This document shows, in pieces, positions 1 through 7,248 of a stretch of 64,000 bases of DNA. Both the position numbers and the translations under genes were made by a program. The notes beneath the pieces are model-generated. The model had not been told where the DNA came from. It did no database searches and was given only the letters and a program-made list of their open reading frames with translations. This stretch comes from Gemmiger sp. An50. GTDB lineage: Bacteria; Bacillota; Clostridia; Oscillospirales; Ruminococcaceae. Positions within the stretch are counted from its first letter, which is position 1. Each line of letters opens with the position of its first letter. The stretch lies in assembly GCF_002161595.1 (NCBI RefSeq), contig NZ_NFID01000001.1:310001-374000 (forward strand), read 5' to 3'.

Positions 1-630
1 GCGGAGGCCAACAAGGAGAATCCGGTATATCGTGATCTGGCAATGCTGCTGTACGACGCCGCAGCGGGCAGCGACAGCTTTCTGTGGAACGGCCACACCA
101 CGCTGGAGGCTAATTCCCGGTTTATTTGCCTGGATACCCACGACCTGCAAAATGCGTCGGATAATGTCAAACGCACGCAGTATCTGAACCTGTTGAGCTG
201 GTGCTGGGAGGAAATGAGCCGCGACCGGAATGAGCGTTGCCTGCTGGTATGTGACGAGGCATATCTGATGATTGACCCGCAGGTCCCGCAATCCCTGGTG
301 TTCCTGCGTAATGTGGAGAAGCGGGCAAGAAAGTATGAAGCTGGACTGGCAATCATTTCTCATTCCGTGGTGGATTTCCTGGCCCCGGAGGTCAAAATGT
401 ACGGGCAGGCCCTTTTGGATATTCCGTGCTATAAAATCCTGATGGGCTGCGACGGCAAAAACCTTCAGGAAACCAAAGACCTCTACAACCTGACGGACGC
501 GGAGCAGGAATTGTTGGAGAGCAAGCGGCGTGGACACGCGCTCTTTATCATTGGGTCCAAGCGGCTTCATGTAAACTTTGAGATTCCAGCTTACAAGTTT
601 TCCTATATGGGCAAGGCTGGCGGCCGGTAA
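1..630 (+). CDS. VirB4/TraE-type conjugation ATPase, C-terminal part
   Basis: The frame is open from base 1, so this is the 3' end of a longer gene whose start lies left of the window; an internal ATG at 43 is not the real start. The visible 209 residues carry a Walker B-like strand (CLLVCDEAYLMI) followed by the VirB4/TraE helix pattern (RNVEKRARKYEAG, then IISHS), as in the motor ATPase that energises the type IV mating channel at the membrane. The Walker A half is off-window. Next to a C39-like peptidase and small membrane proteins, it marks the end of the transfer module of a clostridial integrative conjugative element (element A). Confidence 0.85.
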   Translation, partial: AEANKENPVYRDLAMLLYDAAAGSDSFLWNGHTTLEANSRFICLDTHDLQNASDNVKRTQYLNLLSWCWEEMSRDRNERCLLVCDEAYLMIDPQVPQSLVFLRNVEKRARKYEAGLAIISHSVVDFLAPEVKMYGQALLDIPCYKILMGCDGKNLQETKDLYNLTDAEQELLESKRRGHALFIIGSKRLHVNFEIPAYKFSYMGKAGGR

Positions 631-690
631 TTCGGTGGCGGCCGGGAGCAATCCCGGTCGCCTTACTTATTCCACACAGGAGGTTTTCAG

Positions 691-1170
691 ATGAATCATG
701 CGGAACGATACGAATACCTGGTCAACAAGATGGCTGCCATACGTTGGAGGGGCAGTGATTTGGACGCTTCCTACCATGCCGCCCTTTTCCTGATGGCTTC
801 CCATCCGGCTCTCTTTCAGAAGATGGATCGTTACCTCTGCCCGGAGGGAATCGACTTTACCAAGATGATGCGGAAAGAGGAGTTTGAATATGACTGGATG
901 AAGATTACGGCGGATGCCGCCCGCAACCTCTTTTCCTGGAACAGCAAGTGTGCTGCTACTCCTTTTGAGATTTCGCGGATGCCTGCCCCGGCGATTCGGG
1001 CGCTCTTTACGGCCTGCTTCATCGCCAATGGGGACTACATGGTATCTGTCCGGAAAAATGACAAAGGAGAAAAGGTGTTTGAAATTGACGACAGCGCCGG
1101 TAAACGGCGGGAGGCGTTCAATCTGCAAATGGAGCAGATGATGGAAGCCCCCGGTATGGAACCGGACTGA
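691..1170 (+). CDS. Conserved ICE protein of unknown function
   Basis: A 159-aa soluble protein with AGGAGG 8-9 nt before the ATG, lying between the VirB4-like ATPase and the peptidase, so probably part of the transfer operon. It has no signal peptide, membrane segment or motif I recognise. It is rich in Met and charged residues and predominantly helical in appearance. I cannot assign a function beyond its context in the conjugation module. Confidence 0.7.
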   Translation: MNHAERYEYLVNKMAAIRWRGSDLDASYHAALFLMASHPALFQKMDRYLCPEGIDFTKMMRKEEFEYDWMKITADAARNLFSWNSKCAATPFEISRMPAPAIRALFTACFIANGDYMVSVRKNDKGEKVFEIDDSAGKRREAFNLQMEQMMEAPGMEPD

Positions 1171-1186
1171 TTATGGAGGTGATTTT

Positions 1187-2011
1187 TTGGCTGTTGATCC
1201 GTTGACTGCAAAAATTCTGGCAAAGGTAGCTGTGCAGGCGGCTACCGACTCCGAGAGCCGGAAAAGAATCCTGTTTATGATCCTGGCCCCGGTTCTGGGG
1301 CTTTTGCTTTTAATTGCCTTCATCCTGTACCTCATTACCAGCCCCTTTTCCGTACTGTCCCAATGGTTGATTGGTGATGAGGTAAACGTGGTGGAGGATT
1401 TTCAGAAGCAATATGGTTACAACCAGCAGCTCGGCATTTATGAGAAAGACTATATAGATGGTAGTGGTCAGAGCTATGAGGGCATCATCTTTACGGATGG
1501 GGTGACCGAAGTCGTCTACTACAATCAGTTGGATGAGCGTTGGGCCGATCTTCCGTATGGAACCGATAATATCGGCGGTTATGGATGTGGCCCGACCTCT
1601 ATGGCGATTGTGGTATCCAGCCTGACAGACCAGACTGTTGATCCCCCCACAATGGCAGAATGGGCGTATCAGAATGGCTATTGGTGTTCCGGCAACGGTT
1701 CCTATCACTCGTTGATACCGGGGGCTGCGGAGGGCTTTGGGCTTCAATGGGAAAGCATCAGCACCGATGACCCGCAGGCCGTGGTGGATGCTTTGGCATC
1801 CGGGAAATTGATTGTGGCACTTATGTCAAAAGGCCACTTCACATCCAGCGGTCACTTTATGGTGCTGCGTGGAGTGACCTCTGAAGGAAAAATCCTGGTG
1901 GCCGATCCTGCCAGTAAAAAACGAAGCGAACAGGAATGGGATATATCAATCATTCTGGATGAGGCCAGAAAGGGCGCCGCAGCAGGCGGTCCCTTGTGGG
2001 CGATCTACTAA
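1187..2011 (+). CDS. Membrane-anchored C39-like cysteine peptidase of the conjugation module
   Basis: The start is a TTG at 1187, 6 nt after GGAGGT; no ATG is suitably placed. Residues about 28-50 form one transmembrane helix, so the rest is probably extracytoplasmic. Residues about 108-250 match the Peptidase_C39_2 pattern: QLDERW, then GYGCGPTSMA with candidate catalytic Cys134, His223 in SSGHFMVLRG and Asp240 in LVADPA. In related elements a wall- or peptide-cleaving enzyme at this place (often NlpC/P60 or CHAP) opens the cell wall for the mating channel; this C39-type version is inferred to do the same job. The predicted triad appears intact. Confidence 0.8.
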   Translation: MAVDPLTAKILAKVAVQAATDSESRKRILFMILAPVLGLLLLIAFILYLITSPFSVLSQWLIGDEVNVVEDFQKQYGYNQQLGIYEKDYIDGSGQSYEGIIFTDGVTEVVYYNQLDERWADLPYGTDNIGGYGCGPTSMAIVVSSLTDQTVDPPTMAEWAYQNGYWCSGNGSYHSLIPGAAEGFGLQWESISTDDPQAVVDALASGKLIVALMSKGHFTSSGHFMVLRGVTSEGKILVADPASKKRSEQEWDISIILDEARKGAAAGGPLWAIY

Positions 2012-2022
2012 AGGGGTGCGAT

Positions 2023-2172
2023 ATGAATAACCGAAACAAGCTGATTGAACTGTTTATCTACATCGTGATCGTAGTGGTGGGCATCGTCCTCTTGCTGACC
2101 GGTGGGGCGGATGACAAAACCAGTGCTGAAAATATGGGAGGTGAATCCTATGCTGTTGTACTTGACGAGTAA
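2023..2172 (+). CDS. Small single-pass membrane protein (49 aa)
   Basis: A short reading frame begins with ATG at 2023, 5 nt after AGGGGTG and 11 nt after the peptidase stop. The 49-aa product has a charged start (MNNRNK), one hydrophobic helix at about residues 10-26 and an acidic tail. Its 3' end overlaps the start of the next gene by 23 nt, suggesting translational coupling. Tiny membrane proteins are common in conjugation operons; the exact role is unknown. Confidence 0.55.
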   Translation: MNNRNKLIELFIYIVIVVVGIVLLLTGGADDKTSAENMGGESYAVVLDE

Positions 2173-3181
2173 CCAGAAAAGCAACCTGATCGACCCCGCC
2201 GTGCGGAATATGACTCTGCCCGCCAAGAAGCTGGTCGGCCGGTTCAGCCTGAAAAGTTTCGTTACCAAAGATATGCGCAATTATGCCAACGCCAAATTCT
2301 TTGTGGTGGATGCGGCGTGTATCGAGGAAAGCGGCAATGATTTCACCCTTGCCCTGCAATCCTTTCAGATGATGTTCTCCGCCCGGATCATCGTCATCCT
2401 CTCCGGCTACGAGGATGTGAACGACGAGGTACAACGGCTACTGTCCATCGGCGTTGTGAATCTGGTTACGGGTGAAACGATGGAGGACGCCCTGGACGAG
2501 CTGACAGAAGCGCTTTCCGAAGATGGGATGCAGCGGTATGTGGTAAAGGCTCCCGTCTACGAGCAGCCAGCTACTCAGCGTGAGAAGGCACCGGAGCCGG
2601 ATGAGATTATTCCGTACCGCTGGAACGCCCGGAATATCCGTATTGCCGTGGCCGGTTCGCAGCGCAGGAGCGGCGTGACAGTGACGGCCTTTAACCTGGC
2701 ATCTTGGCTGGCGGCCAGAGGTGCGGAGGTGGCGTATATCGAAGTCAATCAGAACCGCCACCTGCAGCTCCTGCTGAACATCTACGAAGCGGCGCCGGAT
2801 GGGGAGCATTACACCATTGATGGGATCGACTGCTACCTGACCAACGAGCCGGATAAGGCGTATCAGTTTATCATCTATGATTGCGGCGTGATGCAGACGC
2901 CCACCTCTATTTTCCGTGACGCGGATCACCGGCTCCTGTGCGGGAGTGTCCTGCCCTATGAGATTCCGGTGTTCCACAAGGCATTGTCCGAGTGCGGCTC
3001 ATTGGAGGTGCGCCCGGTAGCGATCTGTGTGCCGCAGGAAATTCAGGAATACTGTATGGAACTCTTTGGGGAAAATGTGCAGATTGCGGCGGCATCCCAC
3101 GACCTGTTTGCGAAACGGGTCAATGGGCAGATCTACCGGCCGCTTGTGGAGAAGTATATTGCAGGAGAAAAGCGCCTGTAA
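2150..3181 (+). CDS. CpaE/TadZ-like MinD-fold protein with degenerate P-loop
   Basis: I choose ATG 2150 (GGGAGGTG at the right distance) over an upstream ATG at 2102, giving 343 aa. Residues about 1-130 resemble a receiver-like domain (RIIVILSGYEDVNDEVQRL). About residue 160 onward is a MinD/ParA-like fold: RIAVAGSQRRSGVTVTAF, then the strand IIYDCG. The P-loop reads SQRRSGVT where the family has KGGxGKT, so the invariant lysine is missing and ATP hydrolysis is doubtful. This N-receiver plus atypical ATPase layout is that of CpaE/TadZ localisation factors. Here it may position the mating apparatus; that is inference from its place at the end of the transfer genes. Confidence 0.6.
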   Translation: MLLYLTSNQKSNLIDPAVRNMTLPAKKLVGRFSLKSFVTKDMRNYANAKFFVVDAACIEESGNDFTLALQSFQMMFSARIIVILSGYEDVNDEVQRLLSIGVVNLVTGETMEDALDELTEALSEDGMQRYVVKAPVYEQPATQREKAPEPDEIIPYRWNARNIRIAVAGSQRRSGVTVTAFNLASWLAARGAEVAYIEVNQNRHLQLLLNIYEAAPDGEHYTIDGIDCYLTNEPDKAYQFIIYDCGVMQTPTSIFRDADHRLLCGSVLPYEIPVFHKALSECGSLEVRPVAICVPQEIQEYCMELFGENVQIAAASHDLFAKRVNGQIYRPLVEKYIAGEKRL

Positions 3182-3210
3182 CAGTATGACATGATTGGGA
3201 GGATTGGAAT

Positions 3211-3741
3211 ATGGCAAAGTTTGAGTATATGCAGCGGGCATTTTCTTCTGAACTGAAGCCCAGAGCACGGCTTGTGCTGCAAGTCCTGGTTCTGCATTGC
3301 AACAAAGAGGGCGAGTGCTTCCCCTCTATCAAGACCATAGCCGCCAAGTGTGGCTATGGGGTGTCCACCGTAAAGCGAGCGCTGGATGAGCTGGTGAAGG
3401 CGGGATATATCGTCAAACAGGCCCGGTTTGACGAGCGTAAGAACGGCGGCCAGACCAGCAACCTCTATACTTTATGCTCTGACTTACTCTGCCCTGACGA
3501 GCCGGAAAACGCCCCTGTGCTGGAAGATGATGCGTCTGATGAATCCCCGGCAGTGCAGCCGGAAAGCGCCCCTGCGGATGCCTGTAATGCCTCTGATCCC
3601 ACACCTGGGGAACAGTCTGCCACTTTGCCAACAGCGGATTCCTACTCCTTTGCAGATGGCTTTGAAACCAAAATCGGGCGGCAATTCTGCCGCCCGATTC
3701 GTATGTGGACTGGGGGGCAGTCCATTTTTATACCCCCTTGA
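3211..3741 (+). CDS. Winged helix-turn-helix (HTH_36-type) ICE regulator or replication protein
   Basis: This 176-aa protein has GGGAGGATTGGAAT before its ATG. Residues about 1-90 form the replication-initiator-like HTH found in many Firmicutes elements: YMQRAFSSELKPRARLV, a CFPSIKTIAAKCGYGVSTVKR helix-turn-helix, and a wing with AGYIVKQ. The C-terminal third is low-complexity, acidic and proline-rich. Its last codons run through two tandem hairpins (3672-3699 and 3706-3724), so the tail may not be conserved. It probably binds element DNA to control transfer genes or initiate replication. Confidence 0.65.
   Translation: MAKFEYMQRAFSSELKPRARLVLQVLVLHCNKEGECFPSIKTIAAKCGYGVSTVKRALDELVKAGYIVKQARFDERKNGGQTSNLYTLCSDLLCPDEPENAPVLEDDASDESPAVQPESAPADACNASDPTPGEQSATLPTADSYSFADGFETKIGRQFCRPIRMWTGGQSIFIPP
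3672..3699. repeat. Perfect 12-bp inverted repeat
   Basis: AATCGGGCGGCA, a 4-nt loop, and its exact complement lie inside the last codons of the HTH gene. There is no T-run after it on either strand, so it is not a simple terminator by itself; it sits 6 nt before a second hairpin that is one. It could be a protein-binding site or a 3'-end-stabilising structure. Confidence 0.6.
3706..3730 (+). terminator. Rho-independent terminator of the transfer/HTH transcript
   Basis: TGGACT, a 7-nt G-rich loop and AGTCCA are followed by TTTTTA. The hairpin overlaps the last codons of the upstream HTH gene and would end + strand transcription from the transfer module. Confidence 0.65.
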
Positions 3742-3797
3742 ACCGTACAGGTGAACAGATACTTACGGATGAAGAAAAAAGTAATAGTTAATCCAAA

Positions 3798-3839
3798 AAT
3801 TGCAAAAATAGACGGCCAGGGGTCGAAACCCCCGCCGTC
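3798..3839 (-). terminator. Terminator of the leftward XRE gene
   Basis: On the minus strand GACGGCGGGGG, a short loop, then CCCCTGGCCGTC form a strong imperfect stem starting at the XRE gene's stop codon, followed by a T-rich stretch (TATTTTTG). Placement and T-run fit a rho-independent terminator. Confidence 0.65.
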
Positions 3840-4152
3840 AGTCCTTGGATTGCAGTCGGTTAATAAAGCCAATTAGCATAATCAGATCTTCGTCCTTGAG
3901 TTTTCGCATTCCGTCCATCGCTTTACGGATTAACTGTGGATTGACCGCTTCTGCATCAAAAAACTGCAAAGGGGTAATCTCAAAGTAATCACAAATTTTT
4001 AAGAACTGAGCCATTGACGGAAGAGATCGACCGGATGAAATCCCCTGAATATAGCTCCGGTTCTGTCCTAAAGCCAAACTCATTTGATATTCTGATGCGC
4101 CTTTTTTCAAACGCAATTCGGTGATCCGATTGCGGATAAATTCTTCATCCAT
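3838..4152 (-). CDS. XRE-family transcriptional regulator
   Basis: A 104-aa protein with a Cro/C1-type HTH at residues about 8-65: ITELRLKKGASEYQMSLAL, then NRSYIQGISSGRSLPSM. Its C-terminal helical tail ends DLIMLIGFINRLQ. It is divergent from the SLOG gene at 4295 and shares a 142-bp AT-rich intergenic region with it. It probably acts as a small repressor of element genes; target sites are not recognisable by eye. Confidence 0.8.
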   Translation of the reverse strand: MDEEFIRNRITELRLKKGASEYQMSLALGQNRSYIQGISSGRSLPSMAQFLKICDYFEITPLQFFDAEAVNPQLIRKAMDGMRKLKDEDLIMLIGFINRLQSKD

Positions 4153-4294
4153 ATCCTCACCTCGCTATATACAAGGATAACAGATGAAATGCCTGGATTA
4201 TAAACATAGTATGTGTTATAATATTGAATATATTCCTATTTACGCCGTTTTATTTGCGTTATTTCATTTTTGTATGCGTGAGATTTGAAGTGGG

Positions 4295-4837
4295 GTGAAG
4301 TTTTTGGAAAAAACATACGCTTGTGCCATTACTGGGCACCGTCCAACTCGATTTAAGTTCAAGTATAATGAAGGGTATTCGTTGTGCAAAAAGATAAAAA
4401 AAGCAATGCTAAAAACATTTTGTCATTTGCATGATGAAGAAGGTATTTTCCGCTTTTATGTTGGAGGTGCATTAGGGGTAGATATGTGGGCAGCCGAACA
4501 ACTCTTATATCTCAAAGAACAACCGGGATATCAAGATATTGAGTTAATTGTTGCACTTCCATTTGAAGGGCATGATTCGAAATGGGATGCAATGAGCAAA
4601 CAGCGGTTGCAGATAATTATTCATAATGCCACAAAATGTATTGTTATAGGACAAAGTGGAACTACATCCGATTATAAAAAGAGAAATTATTATATGGTAG
4701 ATCATGCAGATTTCTTGCTGGCAGTCTATGATAACAATCGTAAACTACGATCTGGGACAGGCCAAACAGTAAATTATGCTTTGAAACAAAATCTTCGTAT
4801 AATTTTTCTCCATCCTGATACAGCAGAAATAAGTTAA
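4295..4837 (+). CDS. SLOG-family protein (DUF1273/YpsA-like)
   Basis: The 180-aa product opens with the SLOG signature AITGHRPTRF, continues with FYVGGALGVDMWAAE and ALPFEGHDSKW, and ends with GTGQTVNYALKQN, matching DUF1273/YpsA proteins. SLOG folds bind nucleotide-derived ligands, often in stress or defence settings; the precise ligand here is unknown. The start is ambiguous: GTG at 4295 or TTG at 4304, the latter with GGGGTGAAG at a better distance. The gene is clearly AT-richer than the conjugation and immunity genes around it, suggesting separate acquisition. Confidence 0.8.
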   Translation: MKFLEKTYACAITGHRPTRFKFKYNEGYSLCKKIKKAMLKTFCHLHDEEGIFRFYVGGALGVDMWAAEQLLYLKEQPGYQDIELIVALPFEGHDSKWDAMSKQRLQIIIHNATKCIVIGQSGTTSDYKKRNYYMVDHADFLLAVYDNNRKLRSGTGQTVNYALKQNLRIIFLHPDTAEIS

Positions 4838-4955
4838 TGGTTTAGTTAGTTCATAAAAAATTTTCACATATACTATTGCATCGTTTTTGGTTGCCTTTTA
4901 TAATATAAATACCATTTCCTTGTTTTGTATTTTATTGAAAGGGTGGCAGTGAACG

Positions 4956-5576
4956 ATGGCACGAAAATCCTATTCAGATAAGGAACGCGAACAAGTGAAA
5001 GAAGCTCTCCTGATAACTGTTCTTGAAAGTATTGTAAATCAGGGACTTGTTCATAGTAGCATTGCTATTCTTTGTGAAAAAGTTGGAATTTCTAAAACTT
5101 TCTTTTACAGCTTTTTTTCTTCAAAAGAAGAACTTGTAATGCAGGCACTTCGATATCAGCAGCCTAAATTGCTACGCTATGCACAAGAACTGATGAATGA
5201 CCCCAAACTCAGTTGGAGAGAAAGCGTCAAAACCTTCTTGAAAAATTGTTGTTATGGAGAAAAAGTTGGGTTTGCAGTCTTATCAATAGAGGAAGAACAG
5301 CAAGTATATCGCTGCCTTTCCAACGAAAATTTTCAAGCGTTTCGTAACGACCAGTTGTATTTATATCGCAACTTACTTACAATTTTTGGCGTTCCGATGG
5401 ACAACATTGATCCACGGTTATTTGGTAATCTGTCCTTAACAATGATGATGAGTTATAAAGCTATTCCTGATACTATGCCTTTCCTGTTTCCCGAAGTAGC
5501 AGATGATATGGTAGAATTTCAAATCAACGCCCTGCTGGATGAAATGCAGCGAGCAAAAAAGGAAGCGATAAGGTGA
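4956..5576 (+). CDS. TetR/AcrR-family regulator
   Basis: A 206-aa protein. Residues about 8-55 carry the TetR HTH (SSIAILCEKVGISKTFFYSF followed by SSKEEL), and the remainder is helical, as in ligand-binding domains of this family. It is AT-rich like the SLOG gene before it. It lies directly upstream of the immunity array, though separated from it by a hairpin at 5699, so it may control that array or itself; no clear palindromic operator was seen. Confidence 0.85.
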   Translation: MARKSYSDKEREQVKEALLITVLESIVNQGLVHSSIAILCEKVGISKTFFYSFFSSKEELVMQALRYQQPKLLRYAQELMNDPKLSWRESVKTFLKNCCYGEKVGFAVLSIEEEQQVYRCLSNENFQAFRNDQLYLYRNLLTIFGVPMDNIDPRLFGNLSLTMMMSYKAIPDTMPFLFPEVADDMVEFQINALLDEMQRAKKEAIR

Positions 5577-5698
5577 CGCGAGATGCACAGAGATAAACTT
5601 CCATGTTCTGTGGGATTACAGAGCAAACAAATACATTCAAAGACCAGAACAAGTCGGATTTTTGCAACCGGCTTTAGATTTGCGCGGCCTTTTTATGT

Positions 5699-5745
5699 CC
5701 TGCGTTCGTCTGCCCTTGTGGCAGTGCGGCGCAGGGCATTTTTTA
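5699..5745 (+). terminator. Terminator-like hairpin in front of the immunity array
   Basis: Nested arms CCTGCG/CGCAGG and TGCC/GGCA are followed by GCATTTTTTATT. It lies between the TetR gene and the first array gene, 25 nt before that gene's start. Any transcript entering from TetR would meet it, so it could end the TetR transcript or act as an attenuator for the array. Confidence 0.5.
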
Positions 5746-5769
5746 TTGTTCGGAAAGAGGTGGCCTGAT

Positions 5770-7248
5770 ATGAGTTTACCAAAACGAAATAGTGCGGACG
5801 GGCGCTGTTACTGGATGAAGCCCGAGGTGCAGGTGGAACTGCAACCGCTCTTTGACCAGTGTATCCAGGATGCCATTGACGGGAGAATCACGCGGCTTGA
5901 TGATTCCCACTGGCCGCCGGTAGTGGTCAGCAGTCAAGGTGCACCCTTTGAGGTGTGGCAACTGCTTAGGGCATGGACCGAAATACAGCGGGCCGAGACC
6001 CTGGATGCGGAAAAGGCCATCGCCTTCAGCGAAAACCTGCGCCGCCAGAGCCGCTGGGGTGAAATTGACCACCATCTACTTGATATGCTGAAACGGGAGC
6101 TACAAGAGAAGTATTTTGTTGCAACAGGCGATGAAGATGATCGCTTCTGGGATCGGGAGTATTCCTTGAAACCAGGCATCCGTGCAGAGCAGATCCCGGA
6201 GCCGCTGCTGCGTTTCGCCTGCTATGTGGCGGTGAGCTATAAAGTGTATGGCTTGGACTTTCAGTATCTGGACGCCAATTACCTCTTTGGATTGGTGGAG
6301 AAAGTCCGTCCTGATATGGTGAAAAAGCTCCGGGAACACGGGACCGGCAGGCTGCCGCTCTCTCTGCAAAAGAGGAAAACAGAGCACTTCACCGCATCGG
6401 CCAACGATGCCTTTGCTGTGATCCGTATTACTGCCAGGGACAACACAGAGGAATGCTGCCACGAAGTGCTGGACTACCTGTGTGAGATTCTGGAGCAGGA
6501 GGACTTTCCCCGCAGCTATGCGGTGGAGTTCAAAGGGCCGGAAAAGAGCTATCTTCCCATCACAGGCCTGCCCAAAAAGGGAGTCAATCAGCTTTTTGCC
6601 TGTGCTGTGCAGTACCCCAGCCTCCACCCCCTGATGGAACGGTACGCCCGGCTTGCCATGCGGCAATATGAGCAGTACACCAATCTCAGCGATGAGCAGT
6701 GCGCTCTCCCTGGAAGTTTTGCCGTGTTCGCCCTGGGAATGCTGGGGCAAGCGTGGCGGCAGCTGGTATGGGATTATCTCGATCTCTGTGATGATGAGCA
6801 CTCCCGCTTACAGGAAAAATTTCTCCGGGAATATGTGAAACAGTTCGGCTTTACCGCCGATACAGTCCCTATTTTTGTCCGGGGTTTGCTGTCCATGCAG
6901 AACATGAAGTATTCCAAGGACTATGCCGCGTGGATGGCAAACGCAGAAAGCCTGGACGCTCTGCTGGAGGCAAAAGTCCATCTGTCCGAGATCGTTCCAA
7001 GCGGTTTTTCCTCCGACGAGGATGATGAGGATGACGAGAATGAGGAGCCCACCCAGGAAACAGAAGCCAGCCCGGAGGAAGTGCTGCAATACGCATGGGA
7101 GACGGTCTGCTATGTGATCTGGGGCAAAGCCGGCGCCAAGGGTGGTCAAAAAGTGGTGGAAACAGCTTCGGAGGAACTGAAAGAGCGTTGCCGGCAGATT
7201 TTTATTCCAATAACGGAGAGCCTGGAAGAAAGAGGTAGCCTGCTATGA
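5770..7248 (+). CDS. DUF6138-like protein, tandem paralogue 1 (putative immunity protein)
   Basis: I start at ATG 5770 (MSLPKR) because the next gene begins with the same residues and AAGAGG stands before this ATG; this gives 492 aa. Residues about 195-420 are strongly similar to the downstream gene (for example FTASANDAFA.IRITARD, LPKKGVNQLFACAVQ, YLDLCDDEHS). I recall this pattern as DUF6138, found in immunity-gene neighbourhoods; that label is from memory. It is soluble, with an acidic stretch (DEDDEDDENEE) near residue 425. It overlaps the next gene by 4 nt (ATGA). The biochemical role is unknown. Confidence 0.65.
   Translation: MSLPKRNSADGRCYWMKPEVQVELQPLFDQCIQDAIDGRITRLDDSHWPPVVVSSQGAPFEVWQLLRAWTEIQRAETLDAEKAIAFSENLRRQSRWGEIDHHLLDMLKRELQEKYFVATGDEDDRFWDREYSLKPGIRAEQIPEPLLRFACYVAVSYKVYGLDFQYLDANYLFGLVEKVRPDMVKKLREHGTGRLPLSLQKRKTEHFTASANDAFAVIRITARDNTEECCHEVLDYLCEILEQEDFPRSYAVEFKGPEKSYLPITGLPKKGVNQLFACAVQYPSLHPLMERYARLAMRQYEQYTNLSDEQCALPGSFAVFALGMLGQAWRQLVWDYLDLCDDEHSRLQEKFLREYVKQFGFTADTVPIFVRGLLSMQNMKYSKDYAAWMANAESLDALLEAKVHLSEIVPSGFSSDEDDEDDENEEPTQETEASPEEVLQYAWETVCYVIWGKAGAKGGQKVVETASEELKERCRQIFIPITESLEERGSLL

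Noticed and set aside
3811-3839. Sequence resembling a tRNA T-arm (GGGGGTTTCGACCCC on the minus strand) that could be an attachment site
   Set aside because: There is no acceptor, D or anticodon arm, and the position and T-run fit a terminator of the XRE gene.
5583-5768. Small + strand frame between TetR and the array
   Set aside because: It lacks a ribosome site, is rich in Arg/Phe shadow codons and spans the terminator hairpin.
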